From CAWAMR01 sp963783095 (lineage in GTDB: Bacteria > Planctomycetota > Planctomycetia > Gemmatales > Gemmataceae): a stretch of 64,000 nucleotides of DNA. The position numbers were made by a program, and so were the translations under genes. Numbering within the stretch: the stretch's first letter is position 1; each line of letters begins with the position of its first letter. This document shows positions 19,115 through 29,085 of this stretch, piece by piece. The stretch spans positions 273,430-337,429 of the forward strand of contig CAWAMR010000020.1 in the NCBI GenBank assembly GCA_963783095.1, read 5' to 3'. A model generated the notes under the pieces. That model was not told where the DNA came from. It made no database searches and saw only the letters and a program-made list of their open reading frames with translations.

Positions 19115-20661
19115 AGCAAATCAACGGTGTGAAACGCCGAATCCGGCAGTGTTGTATCTGGGGAACCGCAATGCTGTTGCTGGTTTGCACCCGCGGTCTG
19201 GATCTGGGGACTCACGCTGCCGAGCAACCCAAGAAGTCGAAGCCGGTTCGCCGAGTCAATCCATCGGTATTGGCGCTGACGGAACTCAAGGCGACGGCGG
19301 TGCTGGCGAAAATTCCAGCGGTAGATATCGTTGACATCAACGGTATTCCGCACATCGCCGTTTTGGAAACCATTGACAAGATTCCGCCAAAACAAGCCCT
19401 TCCGAATGAACCCCGCCACCGGGCGGGCGTCCGATATGTCGAAGTCGACGAAAAGAAACTGGAAGGTCAGCGCTTCGCATTGACAATCTTTCCGCAGCGA
19501 ATGGTCGTTATCGAAGGCTCGTTCCCCTACAAGGCGCAACTCGAAGAAATTCGCAAGTCGCTTCGGCTGGAAAAGATCGCTGACGTGGCCAACACTCCTG
19601 ACGCGATTCCGGTGTTTCACGGAGTTATAATGCAGCGAAGGGTTACCAGCCGAGATGGGAAAATATTCAGCGACTGGGCCGAGTTCGACTATCGAGAGAG
19701 TTACCGGCCCGTCCACGCTCGCCGACTCTCCGTTATGGATGAGGATCCAAAACTGGCAACGGTAATGCTGCACCCCAACCATGAACTAGTCGTGCCCTTG
19801 CCGTATCTCATGAAAGGTGCGTACCCGGACGCGATGGCCGACTTGCCGTCGATCAAGGCCGCCATCGAAAAATGGAAGCGCAAATCATCGCCGAACGAAC
19901 CGGCCAAGAATGCCGATCCAAAGGCGATCCCGAATATTATAACGCCGGATCACATCCTCGTTCGGCTTGTCGATTGCGATGTTGAGCCTGGCTTCGTGTA
20001 CCAATATCGTGTGCAGTGCCGTATGCAGAACCCGAACTGGGTCGGTCCAAAGAGCAAAGATGGGAAACCTGAGAAATCGCGCTACAAGGATCTTGTGTCG
20101 AATCCCGGCGATGCCGAGATCGAAATCCTCCCGCCGGAGAAGTTAGATGCCGACCAAATCAAAGGTTCGCGGAGCGCGATGACACCCACTGAGACAAGGT
20201 GGGATACGAAGATCTGGGATCGCGCTCCGGTCGCAAAGGCGGTTTTCCCGCAGGAGAGCTTTGTTTACGCGATCGAACCGAATGGCGGTGCGGGATTGAA
20301 GCCGGGTCAAGGGTTATTGCAGATCCAGCGCCTGGGTGCCTTCGGTCAAACTCGATGGTTACGACGAACCTGTTGGCGACTGGCTAATCACCGATGTTGT
20401 GGTTTCGCGTGGACAATGGGTCGGTGGGAAGCAATTGGTCAAGCTGCCGTTGTGGGCATGCAGTTCAACCGCTTCGTTCTCGGCGAGGCACAGCAATTAA
20501 AAATGTTGGACCCGCGCGACAAGTCGCGAATGTTGGTTGTCGAAATAGAGGGCGGGAATCAATCGATCAAGGTGGGTGACAAAACGATTACCGATGAATG
20601 CGCGTTTGAGATTCTTACGATGAAGAATGATGGCAACATGCTCCTGCTGACTAGCGCCGTG
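19087..20661 (+). pseudogene. Secreted planctomycete protein, 5' part, interrupted by IS
   Basis: The intact gene would encode 559 residues; these are the first 525. A long N-terminal region carries a membrane/signal segment (IWGTAMLLLVCTRGLDL, about residues 25-42). The middle is beta-rich with LVRLVDCDVEPGFVYQYRVQ and CRMQNPNWVG, typical of planctomycete proteins with a fibronectin-like fold of unknown role. Between about 20340 and 20455 the frame is displaced: the neighbouring frame reads VKLDGYDEPVGDWLITDVVV there, so two compensating indels are present. The IS is inserted after codon 525; removing the IS and one target duplication restores the frame exactly. Confidence 0.85.
20654..20661 (+). 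repeat. 8-bp target site duplication, left copy
   Basis: GCGCCGTG stands immediately before the left terminal repeat of IS copy B and recurs immediately after its right end (22211-22218). In the reading frame it encodes the end of an Ala-Val pair. Confidence 0.95.
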
Positions 20662-22210
20662 GGGTGTGGCAAAATTTCCTGGCGCATTTTGAGTAGTTTG
20701 GTCAAGATAGGTAAAAGGTGTGTTGAGCGGAAGGAATTGAGCACCATGACCAGGATCCTATCATGCAGCCAGAACCGAAGTTTTCCCGCGAAGCGTACAT
20801 TGAATCAATGCGACAACGGGTCGAAGAAATCCTTGGAAAGGTGGCGGATGCAGTCAACGACGCGACGCGAGGCCACATCATTTCGGGAAGTGAGGAGCAA
20901 GTTCGCGACCTGTTCGCAAAGCTGAGATGTGAGGCATTCGAGCGAGCAGCCCAGATGCGGATCGATGCGGCGGAAGCCGCTTTTCCCCCCTCCGCAGGAT
21001 GCGAAGACCGGAAAGAGCAAGCGAAATAAAGGACGGCAGGAGTACAGCATTCTGACGATCAACGGCCGCATCCGACTGTGGCGGCGGCGCTGGCATTCGC
21101 CGGACGAAGGCACAACGACACCGCTGGACGCTTGGGTCGATGCGGTCGAAGCGACCATCAGCCTGGGCGTGCGCGAGATGGCCTGTCGGCTCAACCGTGA
21201 TGGCAGGAGCTTCGACAAGTCAGCCGACAACTTGGGTCGTACGGCTCAAGTGCAGATCAGCGGCGAATCATTCCGGTGCCTAGTGGAGACGGAGGGGCGC
21301 AGATTGCGCGAGCGCAGAAGGAGGGAAAGTTACCCGTCAATTGGTCGGCCAGCGATTGCAAAACGGAAGCGGCCGGTACGCGGGTTTACTTCGGCAGCGA
21401 TGGGGTGATGGTGCCCCAGGTGACGGACGTCGAGAAAAAGAAACGGCGTGAGAAGACCAAGGCAAAGCGTCGGCGTCGCGGCAAGAAGGCAAAGCCTCTG
21501 CCGCCTCGAAAAGTCGGCACGGACCAGAAATACAAGGAATTCAAGATCGTAGCCTTCTACGACGAAACGCAAGACCATCGCTTGGTGTCGGGGACCAAAG
21601 GCGACCACCAAGTAGCGGGACGCCTGATGCGTCGAGAAGCAGACCGCATTCATTTGGATGAAGCGGACGAGAAGATCGGCAATGTCGACGGTGCGCCGTG
21701 GATCCGCAATCAAGTCGAGCGACAGAATCTGAATCTGGATGCGCTGGGTCTGGATTTCTATCACCTGAGCGAGCGCGTTCACAAAACGCGGCGGGAAATC
21801 TACGGTGATGGGGACGAAACGGGAAAGAAATGGGCGGTGGACCTGCTCCATTTGTTCAAGCACGAAGGCTACAAGCCTGCTTGGGAGTCGCTCCTACAAT
21901 GGCGCGTCGGCCTCAAACGAGGCCAGCGTGCGCACGCCGACGAGTTGCTCTTTTACGTGAGCGAGCGGTCGGACATGATCCGCTATCCCGAATTCATCGC
22001 CAAGGGGTGGCAGATTGGCAGCGGCCCAACGGAAGCGACCTGCAGAACACTTACGGAACGTGTGAAAGGCCCAGGAATGCGCTGGGATCCGCCGAACGCC
22101 GAGGCCATCATGGGGATCGAATCGCTTTCACAGAGTGACCAATGGAAGGTCTACTGGGAAAGTCATTTGCCCTCAAAGGGTTAGGTATGCCAGGAAATTT
22201 TGCCACACCC
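20662..22210 (+). mobile_element. Complete ISKra4-type (ISMich2-like) insertion sequence, copy B, 1549 bp
   Basis: Both ends are visible. The left end GGGTGTGGCAAAATTTCCTG continues GC, and the right end is its exact complement over 22 bases. The element starts with GGG and makes an 8-bp duplication, the pattern I recall for the ISMich2 subgroup of ISKra4, whose members are about this size and often have a split transposase. It interrupts the secreted-protein gene. Copy A (1-1015) is identical where both are visible and lies in the opposite orientation 19.6 kb away. Confidence 0.95.
20763..22184 (+). CDS. ISKra4-family transposase, split over three frames
   Basis: The first frame (MQPEPKFSREAYIESMRQRV..., 88 codons, stop at 21029) is the helical N-terminus. 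The middle frame (about 20990-21290) holds EYSILTINGRIRLWRRRW and the segment around GVREMACRLN. The third frame (about 21290-22184) holds the DDE core: VYFGSDGVMVPQVTD (first Asp), LGLDFYHLSERVH (second Asp), and GSGPTEATCRTLTERVKGPG followed by MRW (Glu). The first shift is +1 at a TTTTCCCCCCT run and the second is -1 at a GGAGGGGC run, so they cancel. Both copies carry the same arrangement, so it is either programmed, or inherited decay, or a systematic homopolymer miscall. Confidence 0.85.
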
Positions 22211-22323
22211 GCGCCGTGGATCAATGGAATTCAGAGAGGCGAATGCGTGAGCAACTGTGGGCCGAGTGGTTAGAGAAGATTCGCAAGTCAGGGGATCGCA
22301 ACGATCCGATCCCGAAGAAATAA
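22211..22323 (+). pseudogene. 3' end of the IS-interrupted secreted protein gene
   Basis: It begins with the right target duplication and continues AVDQWNSERRMREQLWAEWL, then EKIRKSGDRNDPIPKK and a TAA stop. Joined to codon 525 of the 5' part it completes the charged C-terminal helix. No drift has occurred since insertion in these 34 codons. Confidence 0.85.
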
Positions 22324-22388
22324 GAAAAACGGTCTCTGACAGCTTTGATTTGTTTGACCCGCGAACCGCGCTCGCTATTCTCGTTCGT

Positions 22389-22798
22389 ATGGAAACCGAT
22401 TCGTTTTTCTGTCAATTGCTCAAGCATTTGCCCCAAACCGTGTTCGAGTTGCTGGGGTTGCCGGCGAAGCAGGCCGGCGGCTACCGCTTCGATTCTGTCG
22501 AGGTCAAGAAGTCTTTCCGAATCGATGGGCTTTTCAATTGGTGGAGGAGTTGCTGATGCGGCGCTTCCCGAATTTCGATCGAGAGGAGATTCGCGCTATG
22601 TTCGATTTAGTTGGATTGCGAGAGACCCGAGCTTGGCAAGAAATTCATGAAGAGGGGGTGGAGGAGGGCCAGTTGCTCGCGAAGCAACAACTGGTCCTGA
22701 AGTGGCTGGCGAAGGGCATGACCACCAAGGAGATTGCCGAGTTGCTTGACGTGTCGCCGAAAGAGGTGCGCCGCTTTGCCAAGAGCGCTGTGAAGTAA
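22389..22798 (+). pseudogene. Rpn/DUF2887-type nuclease gene with its middle deleted
   Basis: The first ~45 codons (METDSFFCQLLKHLPQTVFE, then GYRFDSVEVKKSFRIDGLF) match the N-terminus of Rpn-family (recombination-promoting nuclease, PD-(D/E)xK) proteins. A second frame from about 22538 (LVEELLMRRFPNFDREEIRA, ETRAWQEIHEEGVEEGQLLA, then a C-terminal helix-turn-helix KGMTTKEIAELLDVSPKEVR) is the C-terminus of the same family. Intact relatives have about 220-290 residues; the roughly 100-150 residues carrying the catalytic centre are missing and the two ends are out of frame. It cannot encode an active nuclease. Confidence 0.72.
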
Positions 22799-23027
22799 GC
22801 GCGAAGCGAACCAGCGCTGGAATCTGCCCCGTTGGACCGGCGTCACGAGCCGCTCGGCTTGCGGACATAGCTTCATTGTGTGGTTCATGTAGTTATTTTC
22901 CCAGGAATTTTAGCGGAGTCAACGGCGGATTCAGCCTCTTCGACAGAGAAATTAAAGCCCCCATTTCTTGTAGCAATTGGTAGGCAGGCAAGGACCCTAC
23001 TTCTTGGCTTACGTGCGATCGGTGCGA

Positions 23028-26000
23028 TCAAAACAGGCATCTCCGGATCATCCGGATCGAGTGAGGCCGATTCGGTTCCCGTGCGCGCTGTTGGATCATG
23101 GCGAAGACCGCCGGCAACAGGAATAGGGTTGCCGCGGTCGCCGCGATTAGCCCGCCGATAACCGCGCGTCCCAGCGGGGCCGTCTGATCGCCGCCGTCGC
23201 CGATGCCCAGGGCCATGGGAATCATGCCCACAATCATGGCGCAGCCGGTCATCAGAATCGGCCGAAGTCGAGTTCGGCCCCCTTCGACCGCGGCATCCAG
23301 CGCGTTGCCTCCATTTTCTTGTCGTTCGCGTTCGGCAAATGTCACCAGTAGGATCGCGTTGGCCACCGTAACGCCCATCGCCATGATCGTTCCCATAAAC
23401 GATTGCAGGTTCAGCGTCGTTCCGGTCAAGAACAACATCATGGCCACACCTGCCAGCGCTGCGGGAACCGCTGCCACCGAACACAGCGCCAGCCGAAGCG
23501 ACTGGAAATAGGCCGTCAACAGCAGGAAGATCACCACCACCGAGGCGATCAGGCCAAAGGTCAGGCCATTGAAAATCTGCTCCATCGGTGCCAGTTGGCC
23601 GCGAATCCGAACCGTGACGCCGCGCGGAGCCGAGCCTGCTTCCGCGATCGCTGCGCGCACTTTGCGATCGACTCGACCCATATCTTCTCCTTCGATGTTG
23701 GCCACGAAGCTGATGGTTCGGCGCATGTTGTAGCGATCGATCTCTCCCGGAATGACTCGTTCGCGTACCACGGCAACATCGCGCAGCAGGATATCTTTGG
23801 CAGCGGTGGCGCTCATGCCGCCCGTCATGCCGTTGCCGTTACCGTTGCCGTTGCCGTGCGGATAGGCGCGTCCCTTGACGGGAATCATCTCGATTTGCTC
23901 GACGGAATTCATCTTCCGAATCGACACCTGAACCTGAACCATATAACTTTGACCGGTGCTTCGGTCGTACCAGAGGTTCGGCGCGACGAACCGGCTCGAT
24001 GCGGTCGAGATCAATAGCGATCGGGTGACATCCAGCGCTGTGACGCCGGCGATACCGGCTTCCTGGCGATTGATGCGAACTTCCAGGGCCGGGTAATCCA
24101 TCGCCTGCACGATTTGCAAATCGCGCAACGAAGTGATCTTGGTGAGCTCTTCTCGGACCTTCTGGATGTAGGCCTCGCTTTCCGTTGTGAGGCGGCCATT
24201 TTCCATGCGCACGCCGCTGATCGCCACGTCGACCGGAGTGGGCGATCCGAAACTCATCACCTCATTGATGATGTCCGCAGGCTCAAAGGAATGGCGCAAC
24301 CCTGGGAGCCTTTCGGCGATTTGCTTCGTACTCAAGCCCTCATCCGTCCAGGTCTTTTGCAGCCAGTTCCGCAAATGATCCGGCAATTTCTCGCGGAGAC
24401 GATGTTTTAACTCTGCGATGCGAATGCCGCTACCCGGCCTCAGGGCGACTTTGAGCGAGACTTCCTCCGAGCCGCTGGTCCACTGGTAAATCGCCTGGAT
24501 GGGATAGTTCGCGGGGAACATCCCCACATAACCTACCGTCAAATCGACGTTTTCTTCTCCGACTTCTTTCTTGATAAAACGCAGCGCTTCCTGAGCCAGT
24601 TCTTCGGTGCGCTCGATCGTGGTTCCGGTCGGGGCACGCAAACGCACCGTGAATTGTCCCTTATCGGTCTGAGGAAAAATCTCTGTGCCGACCTGCCTGC
24701 CGACGATCACCACGATCAACCCCGCGACTCCAAGGAAAACCGGAACAACCAGCCGACGTAGGCGAACGATCGTCATCAACAGATGGCCGTATTTGCGGAG
24801 CGTTTGCATCGATGATGCCGCCACTGAGGCGTGGCCTTGATCGGTATGGCGAAGCAACCACACCGAAAGAATCGGGACGAATGTGCTCGACAGAATGTAC
24901 GAGGCGATCATGGCGAAGCCGACCGCCAGCGACATCGGCGCGAACAAGGCGCGCGCGGAACCTTCCATGAACGCGGAGGGGATAAACACTGCCAGAATGC
25001 ACAGCATCGCCAGAAAGCGCGGCACGGCCGTTTCCGAGTTGCCCCGCCGGACGGCACGCGCGATGGATGAAGTTCGCAGCATTTGCGTGTGAATGTTTTC
25101 GACCTCGACCGTCGATTCATCGACGAGAATTCCTACTGCCAGAGCCAGTCCGCCCAGCGTCATCAGATTGATCGATTGTCCGGTAAGCCAAAGGCCGATA
25201 AGCGACGCAAGTATCGCCAGCGGAATGTTGCACACCACGATAATGACCGAGCGCGGGTTGCGCAGAAACAGCAGGACCATCAGGCCGGTCAGGACAGCAC
25301 CGAGGACGCCTTCGACGCGCTACACCCCACATGGCATCCCGGACGATCGGCGATTGATCGAAGGCAAACTCCAGTTTCACATCTTCGGGAACTTGGTCGC
25401 GCAATTTCGGCAAAGCCTTGTTCAACTCATCGACCACCGATAACGTCGACGCATCGGCCCGCTTGGTCACCAGCAGGTAAACCGATCGATTTCCGTTGAC
25501 CAGCACGTATCCTGCTGTGGTATCCGTGGAATCTTCAATCTTCTTGACGGGATCGACGACATCGCGGATGTAAACGGCATCAGGCCCAAGCCGCACGGGG
25601 ATTTCGGCCAATTCCTGGGTTGGATTGTTGCCGACCAGGGCATTGTTGGGAACGCTCAGCATGCGGTCCCCGATGCGGATATTGCCGGATGGCGTCACTG
25701 CGTTGCCTTTGAGCACGGCATTGACGACGTCAACGGGTGTGAGATGATTGGAGCGCAAACGATCGGGATCGACATTGATGACGATGGCACGCTGATTGCC
25801 GCCGAAGGCCGGAGGGGCCGACATGCCGGGAATACTGGCGAACATGGGGCGAACCTTCAGGACCGCCAGATCCTGAATCTCCTTGATGTTGCGCTTTTCG
25901 CTGCTGAGCACCAGATAGCCTACCGGGACGCTGCCGGTATCGAAGCGGAGCATCGCCGGGGGCACGGTTCCCTCAGGCATTATGAATCGAGCTCGATTGA

Positions 26001-26334
26001 CCGATGAGAGGACTTCCGACATGGCTTGCGACATATCGGTGCCGGGCTGAAAGAACAGTTTCATCAGGGTCATGCCCTGAATGTTCTTGGACTCGATATG
26101 TTCGATGCCGGAGACATAAAAGAACGTGGTTTCGTAATAGTTGGTGAGCAGCCCTTCCATCTGGGCCGGATCCATGCCGCCGTAGGGCTGGCACACGTAG
26201 ATCACCGGGCGATCGAGATTTGGAAAGACATCGATCTTCATCCGCGTATAGGCAAAGCAACTTCCGATCACGACGGCGACAATGCCTACCATGATCGTTA
26301 CCGGATGACGCAGGGCAAAAACGATGGGATTCAT
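23028..26334 (-). CDS. RND family efflux transporter (one frame break)
   Basis: The product has about 1,100 residues, the size of an AcrB/CusA-type inner-membrane pump driven by proton motive force. The N-terminus MNPIVFALRHPVTIMVGIVA is membrane segment 1; the periplasmic porter domain follows. Segment 4 contains GGLALAVGILVDESTVEVEN (the proton-relay aspartate), and the second half ends with LNLQSFMGTIMAMGVTVANA and a last membrane bundle. The frame shifts near 25310, inside the second membrane helix. A (GN)n tract lies near 23830-23860. The ATG overlaps the stop of the SDR gene (ATGA). No membrane-fusion protein or outer-membrane partner is adjacent, so the substrate is unknown. Confidence 0.88.
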
Positions 26335-27093
26335 TTTGCCAGCCAGCCGCCATCGACCGCGATGGTAGTTCCAGTGATGTAAGCACCGGCGTCGCTGGCA
26401 AGCAATAGTGCCGGCCCGATCATTTCCTCGGGCTGGCCCCAACGCCCGATCGCGGTTCGATCCGCAAACGCCTTTTTCTCCGCCTCCGACAGCAGGCTCA
26501 TCGGCAGGTCGGTCAGGAACGGTCCGGGCGCGATGCAATTGACCGTGATTCCAAACGTTCCCAGGTCGATGGCGCTGTGCGCGCGACAGACCCAACAGAG
26601 CCGATTTACTGGCCGAATAGCCGTTGCGCTTCTCCTTGGAAACGAAGCCGAGAATTGATGTGATATGGATGATCCTGCCCCATTTCCGCTCCTTCATTTG
26701 CGGAACCAGTGAGCGCGTCAGAGCCATGACCGAATGAAGATTGATTTCCATGACCTCATCCCAGGCTTCATCGGTGATGGCGTCAATCGGCTGCGGCTTG
26801 TTGGTCCCCGCGTTGTTGATCAAGATGTCAACGCGCCCGAAAAACCCCAATGCAGTGCGCGAGAGTGCTTGAACCTGGTCGCGCTTCGACATATCGGCAA
26901 CGATGTAACGACCCTGCCGACCCGTACCGTGAAGGATTTCCTCCAGCGCTGATTTCAATTCAGACTCGGTTCTGCTGGAGATAATGATGTCGGCCCCTGC
27001 TTCTGCGAGGCCGCGTGCCATGGCCTTGCCCAGTCCTTTGCTGCCACCCGTAACGAGGGCGACTCGGCCGGTCAAATCAAAGCGCTTGTTCAT
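26331..27093 (-). CDS. SDR family oxidoreductase (one frame break)
   Basis: The product has about 253 residues, the classical SDR length. It shows the Rossmann TGGSKGLGKAMARGLAEAG, NNAG (LINNAGTNKP), catalytic Ser (HITSILG), YSASKSA (Tyr and Lys) and the C-terminal AGAYITGTTIAVDGGWLAK. The order and spacing fit 3-oxoacyl-ACP reductase or gluconate 5-dehydrogenase-like enzymes. The frame shifts near 26590, just after the YSASK motif. The ATG at 27093 has GGAG upstream. Its TGA overlaps the ATG of the RND gene, so the two are translationally coupled, an unusual pairing. Confidence 0.88.
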
Positions 27094-27207
27094 CGAGATT
27101 GGCTCCATCATCGGTTTTCGGTTCCCTGCCGGTATTTCGTCAGTGTGAGGTCCGGTAGTTCTATGCAACTCGACCCGGCCTTACAGTGACTTTGTAGCGA
27201 ACTACCC

Positions 27208-28628
27208 TTATTTTCGCATCGTGATTTCATAGCGCACGTTATAGGATGCCTGTTTCTCCATGCCTTTCGGTGGCGTACCCTGCAATACCGCCTTGCCGTC
27301 ATTCACTCGGTAAATGAACCGCTTCCCGGTGAATGGATCGACCGACAGCGGCAACTTGATGCTTTCGAGAGTTGCCGGCAACTTGCCGGCATTTTCTGCT
27401 GCATAGATCCGTATCGCTTCAATGTTTTGCAGCATGGCGAGGCGTTGCTGAAGTCGAAGTTGTGCCAGATAAACTTTCTTCACGAGGGGTGCCCAACTTA
27501 CCATCAACGATGCGTCCGGATCATCCGCATCCAGTTTTGGCTGGCCGGCGGATTTAACGAGTTCTTCGGCTTTGCTCATGCCTTCGAGTGCTTCCGAAAA
27601 AGGGGAACCAATCCACTTGATCATCTCGTCGCGCTGCAACTCGTAGCGGTAGTATTCATCGCGCATCACCAGTTGAAGCGCCGGCCAGTTTTTCAATTTC
27701 GCTTCGGCAATTCCCGATTCGACCAGGCGAGCTTTGGCAGCTTTCAGCACAGCTGCACTGCCTGAGCGCTCCTTGAGCCATGCCCCTGCATCCAGTTTGG
27801 CTTTCCCTTCCGGCTCTGACATGGCATGAAAAAATCGAAACTTTTCCCGAAACGCTTCCAGCCTGGAAGCCGCGATCGGTTCATCGGTTTCCAAAAGTTC
27901 CTTGAAATCGGCAGATGCCATAACCCGTTCGGCTTGCAACCCCTTCCTGATCCCAACCAATGGCGTGGGAAGGTTCGATATCGCCCAAAATAAGTTCGGA
28001 CAGCTCGGCTGCTGAATCAATTCTTCCAGGGGTGAGATGGCAACATTGGCAATGGCCAGACCAACCAGATTGCCGATTAAGGTGGGGTGTTCTTGAAGAT
28101 GGCGGGCCATCGCAAAAATGGTCTTGTGCGTGCGGATCGCGTCGTCGAAGCGGCGGTCTTTGACTTCGCCACGATAGCGAACCTTCAAGTTCAATGCCAG
28201 CAGCCGAAGTTGTTGAACATCGGGCAATAACGTAAAGATGCCTTCGACTTTGAGCTTGGCAAGGATCTGCCAGTCAACAGTTTCAAGTCGGGCGGCATAG
28301 TCGGCCTGCGCAGGGCACTGCCGCCAAATCCCTTCAGATCGGGAAGATCCTTCAAAGGCATCTCCAGCCATTTGTCGCGATTGGCGACGGAGTCCTTATT
28401 GAAGAAGAAATTGTTCTGCTCCATGTAGCACTTGAGGTAATTCTGAACCACGTAGCCAGGGTTCAACTCCCTGACCTCGGGCAACAACGCATACCGCAAA
28501 GCAGGTTTTGGGGCAGCCTGGGGATGAAGCGTCAGGCCGATGATTGTTTCCGTTGATGGATCGGCAGCCCAAACGGGAACTGCCGGCACCACAATCACCA
28601 GCGCGCAAAAAGAGCGGATTATCAACAT
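27208..28628 (-). CDS. Secreted planctomycete hypothetical protein (one frame break)
   Basis: The protein has about 473 residues with a signal peptide (MLIIRSFCALVIVVPAVPVWA). It is helical throughout, with VQNYLKCYMEQNNFFFNKDS early and LPLSVDPFTGKRFIYRVNDG near the end, the latter being a motif I know from planctomycete proteins of unknown role. The frame shifts near 28310. It is the last gene of a probable three-gene unit with a sigma factor and a single-span membrane protein, 22 bases after the latter, so it could be the regulated output or the sensor of that unit. Confidence 0.72.
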
Positions 28629-28650
28629 GGAAGGAGCTCCTTATCAGTGT

Positions 28651-29085
28651 TCAGTCAACTAACGCCTGTGGAATCGAGAACACAGTCAATGGTGGAGGTG
28701 AATCGACGGTGTTCTCTGCAGCCGGCGGCACGGGGGGAATTTCTGTCTGGTCGAGCCAGCGATGTTGAAGTGTCCACAGGCTTGGATCGATCGGTGACGC
28801 CGGTAAGACAGGTGATACTTCCGATGCTGGCAGCATGTAAGCCGGTGTTGTGCCAGGCGAAACAGGCTGCATGATCGGTGCTGATTCTTGCCAAAAAAAG
28901 ATCAAGGTCATGACCTGCGACATTCCCAAGACCACGGTCAGGATCGGCCAAACTCGGCTCGACTTCACCGAGGCGCGCCCGGCGTTGAATAGCAGGGCGT
29001 CGCGATCCAGCGCTGCCGGGTTCGGAGTGAACCGAGCGAGCTTGTCGATACACGGATCGGGAGTCATTTCGTTTGGTTCGTGCAT
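28651..29085 (-). CDS. Single-span membrane protein in sigma-factor operon
   Basis: The protein has 144 residues: a cytoplasmic stretch of about 45 residues, one membrane helix (VWPILTVVLGMSQVMTLIFF), then a proline-rich periplasmic tail. The topology and position immediately after an ECF sigma gene, with a 22-base overlap of its start, fit an anti-sigma factor, but no zinc-binding HxxxCxxC is present. I therefore call it only anti-sigma-like. Confidence 0.7.
   Translation of the reverse strand: MHEPNEMTPDPCIDKLARFTPNPAALDRDALLFNAGRASVKSSRVWPILTVVLGMSQVMTLIFFWQESAPIMQPVSPGTTPAYMLPASEVSPVLPASPIDPSLWTLQHRWLDQTEIPPVPPAAENTVDSPPPLTVFSIPQALVD

Noticed and set aside
1..22210. Composite transposon made of two IS copies carrying 19.6 kb of cargo
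   Set aside because: Copy B is flanked on both sides by its own 8-bp duplication and sits inside a gene that is intact on either side, so it inserted singly.
25117..27168. A 683-residue frame that looks like a natural SDR-RND fusion protein
   Set aside because: The SDR has its own C-terminus (ending GGWLAK) and stop in the neighbouring frame, overlapping the RND ATG. The fusion frame exists only because of an indel near 26590 in the SDR gene; the stretch between is not SDR-like.
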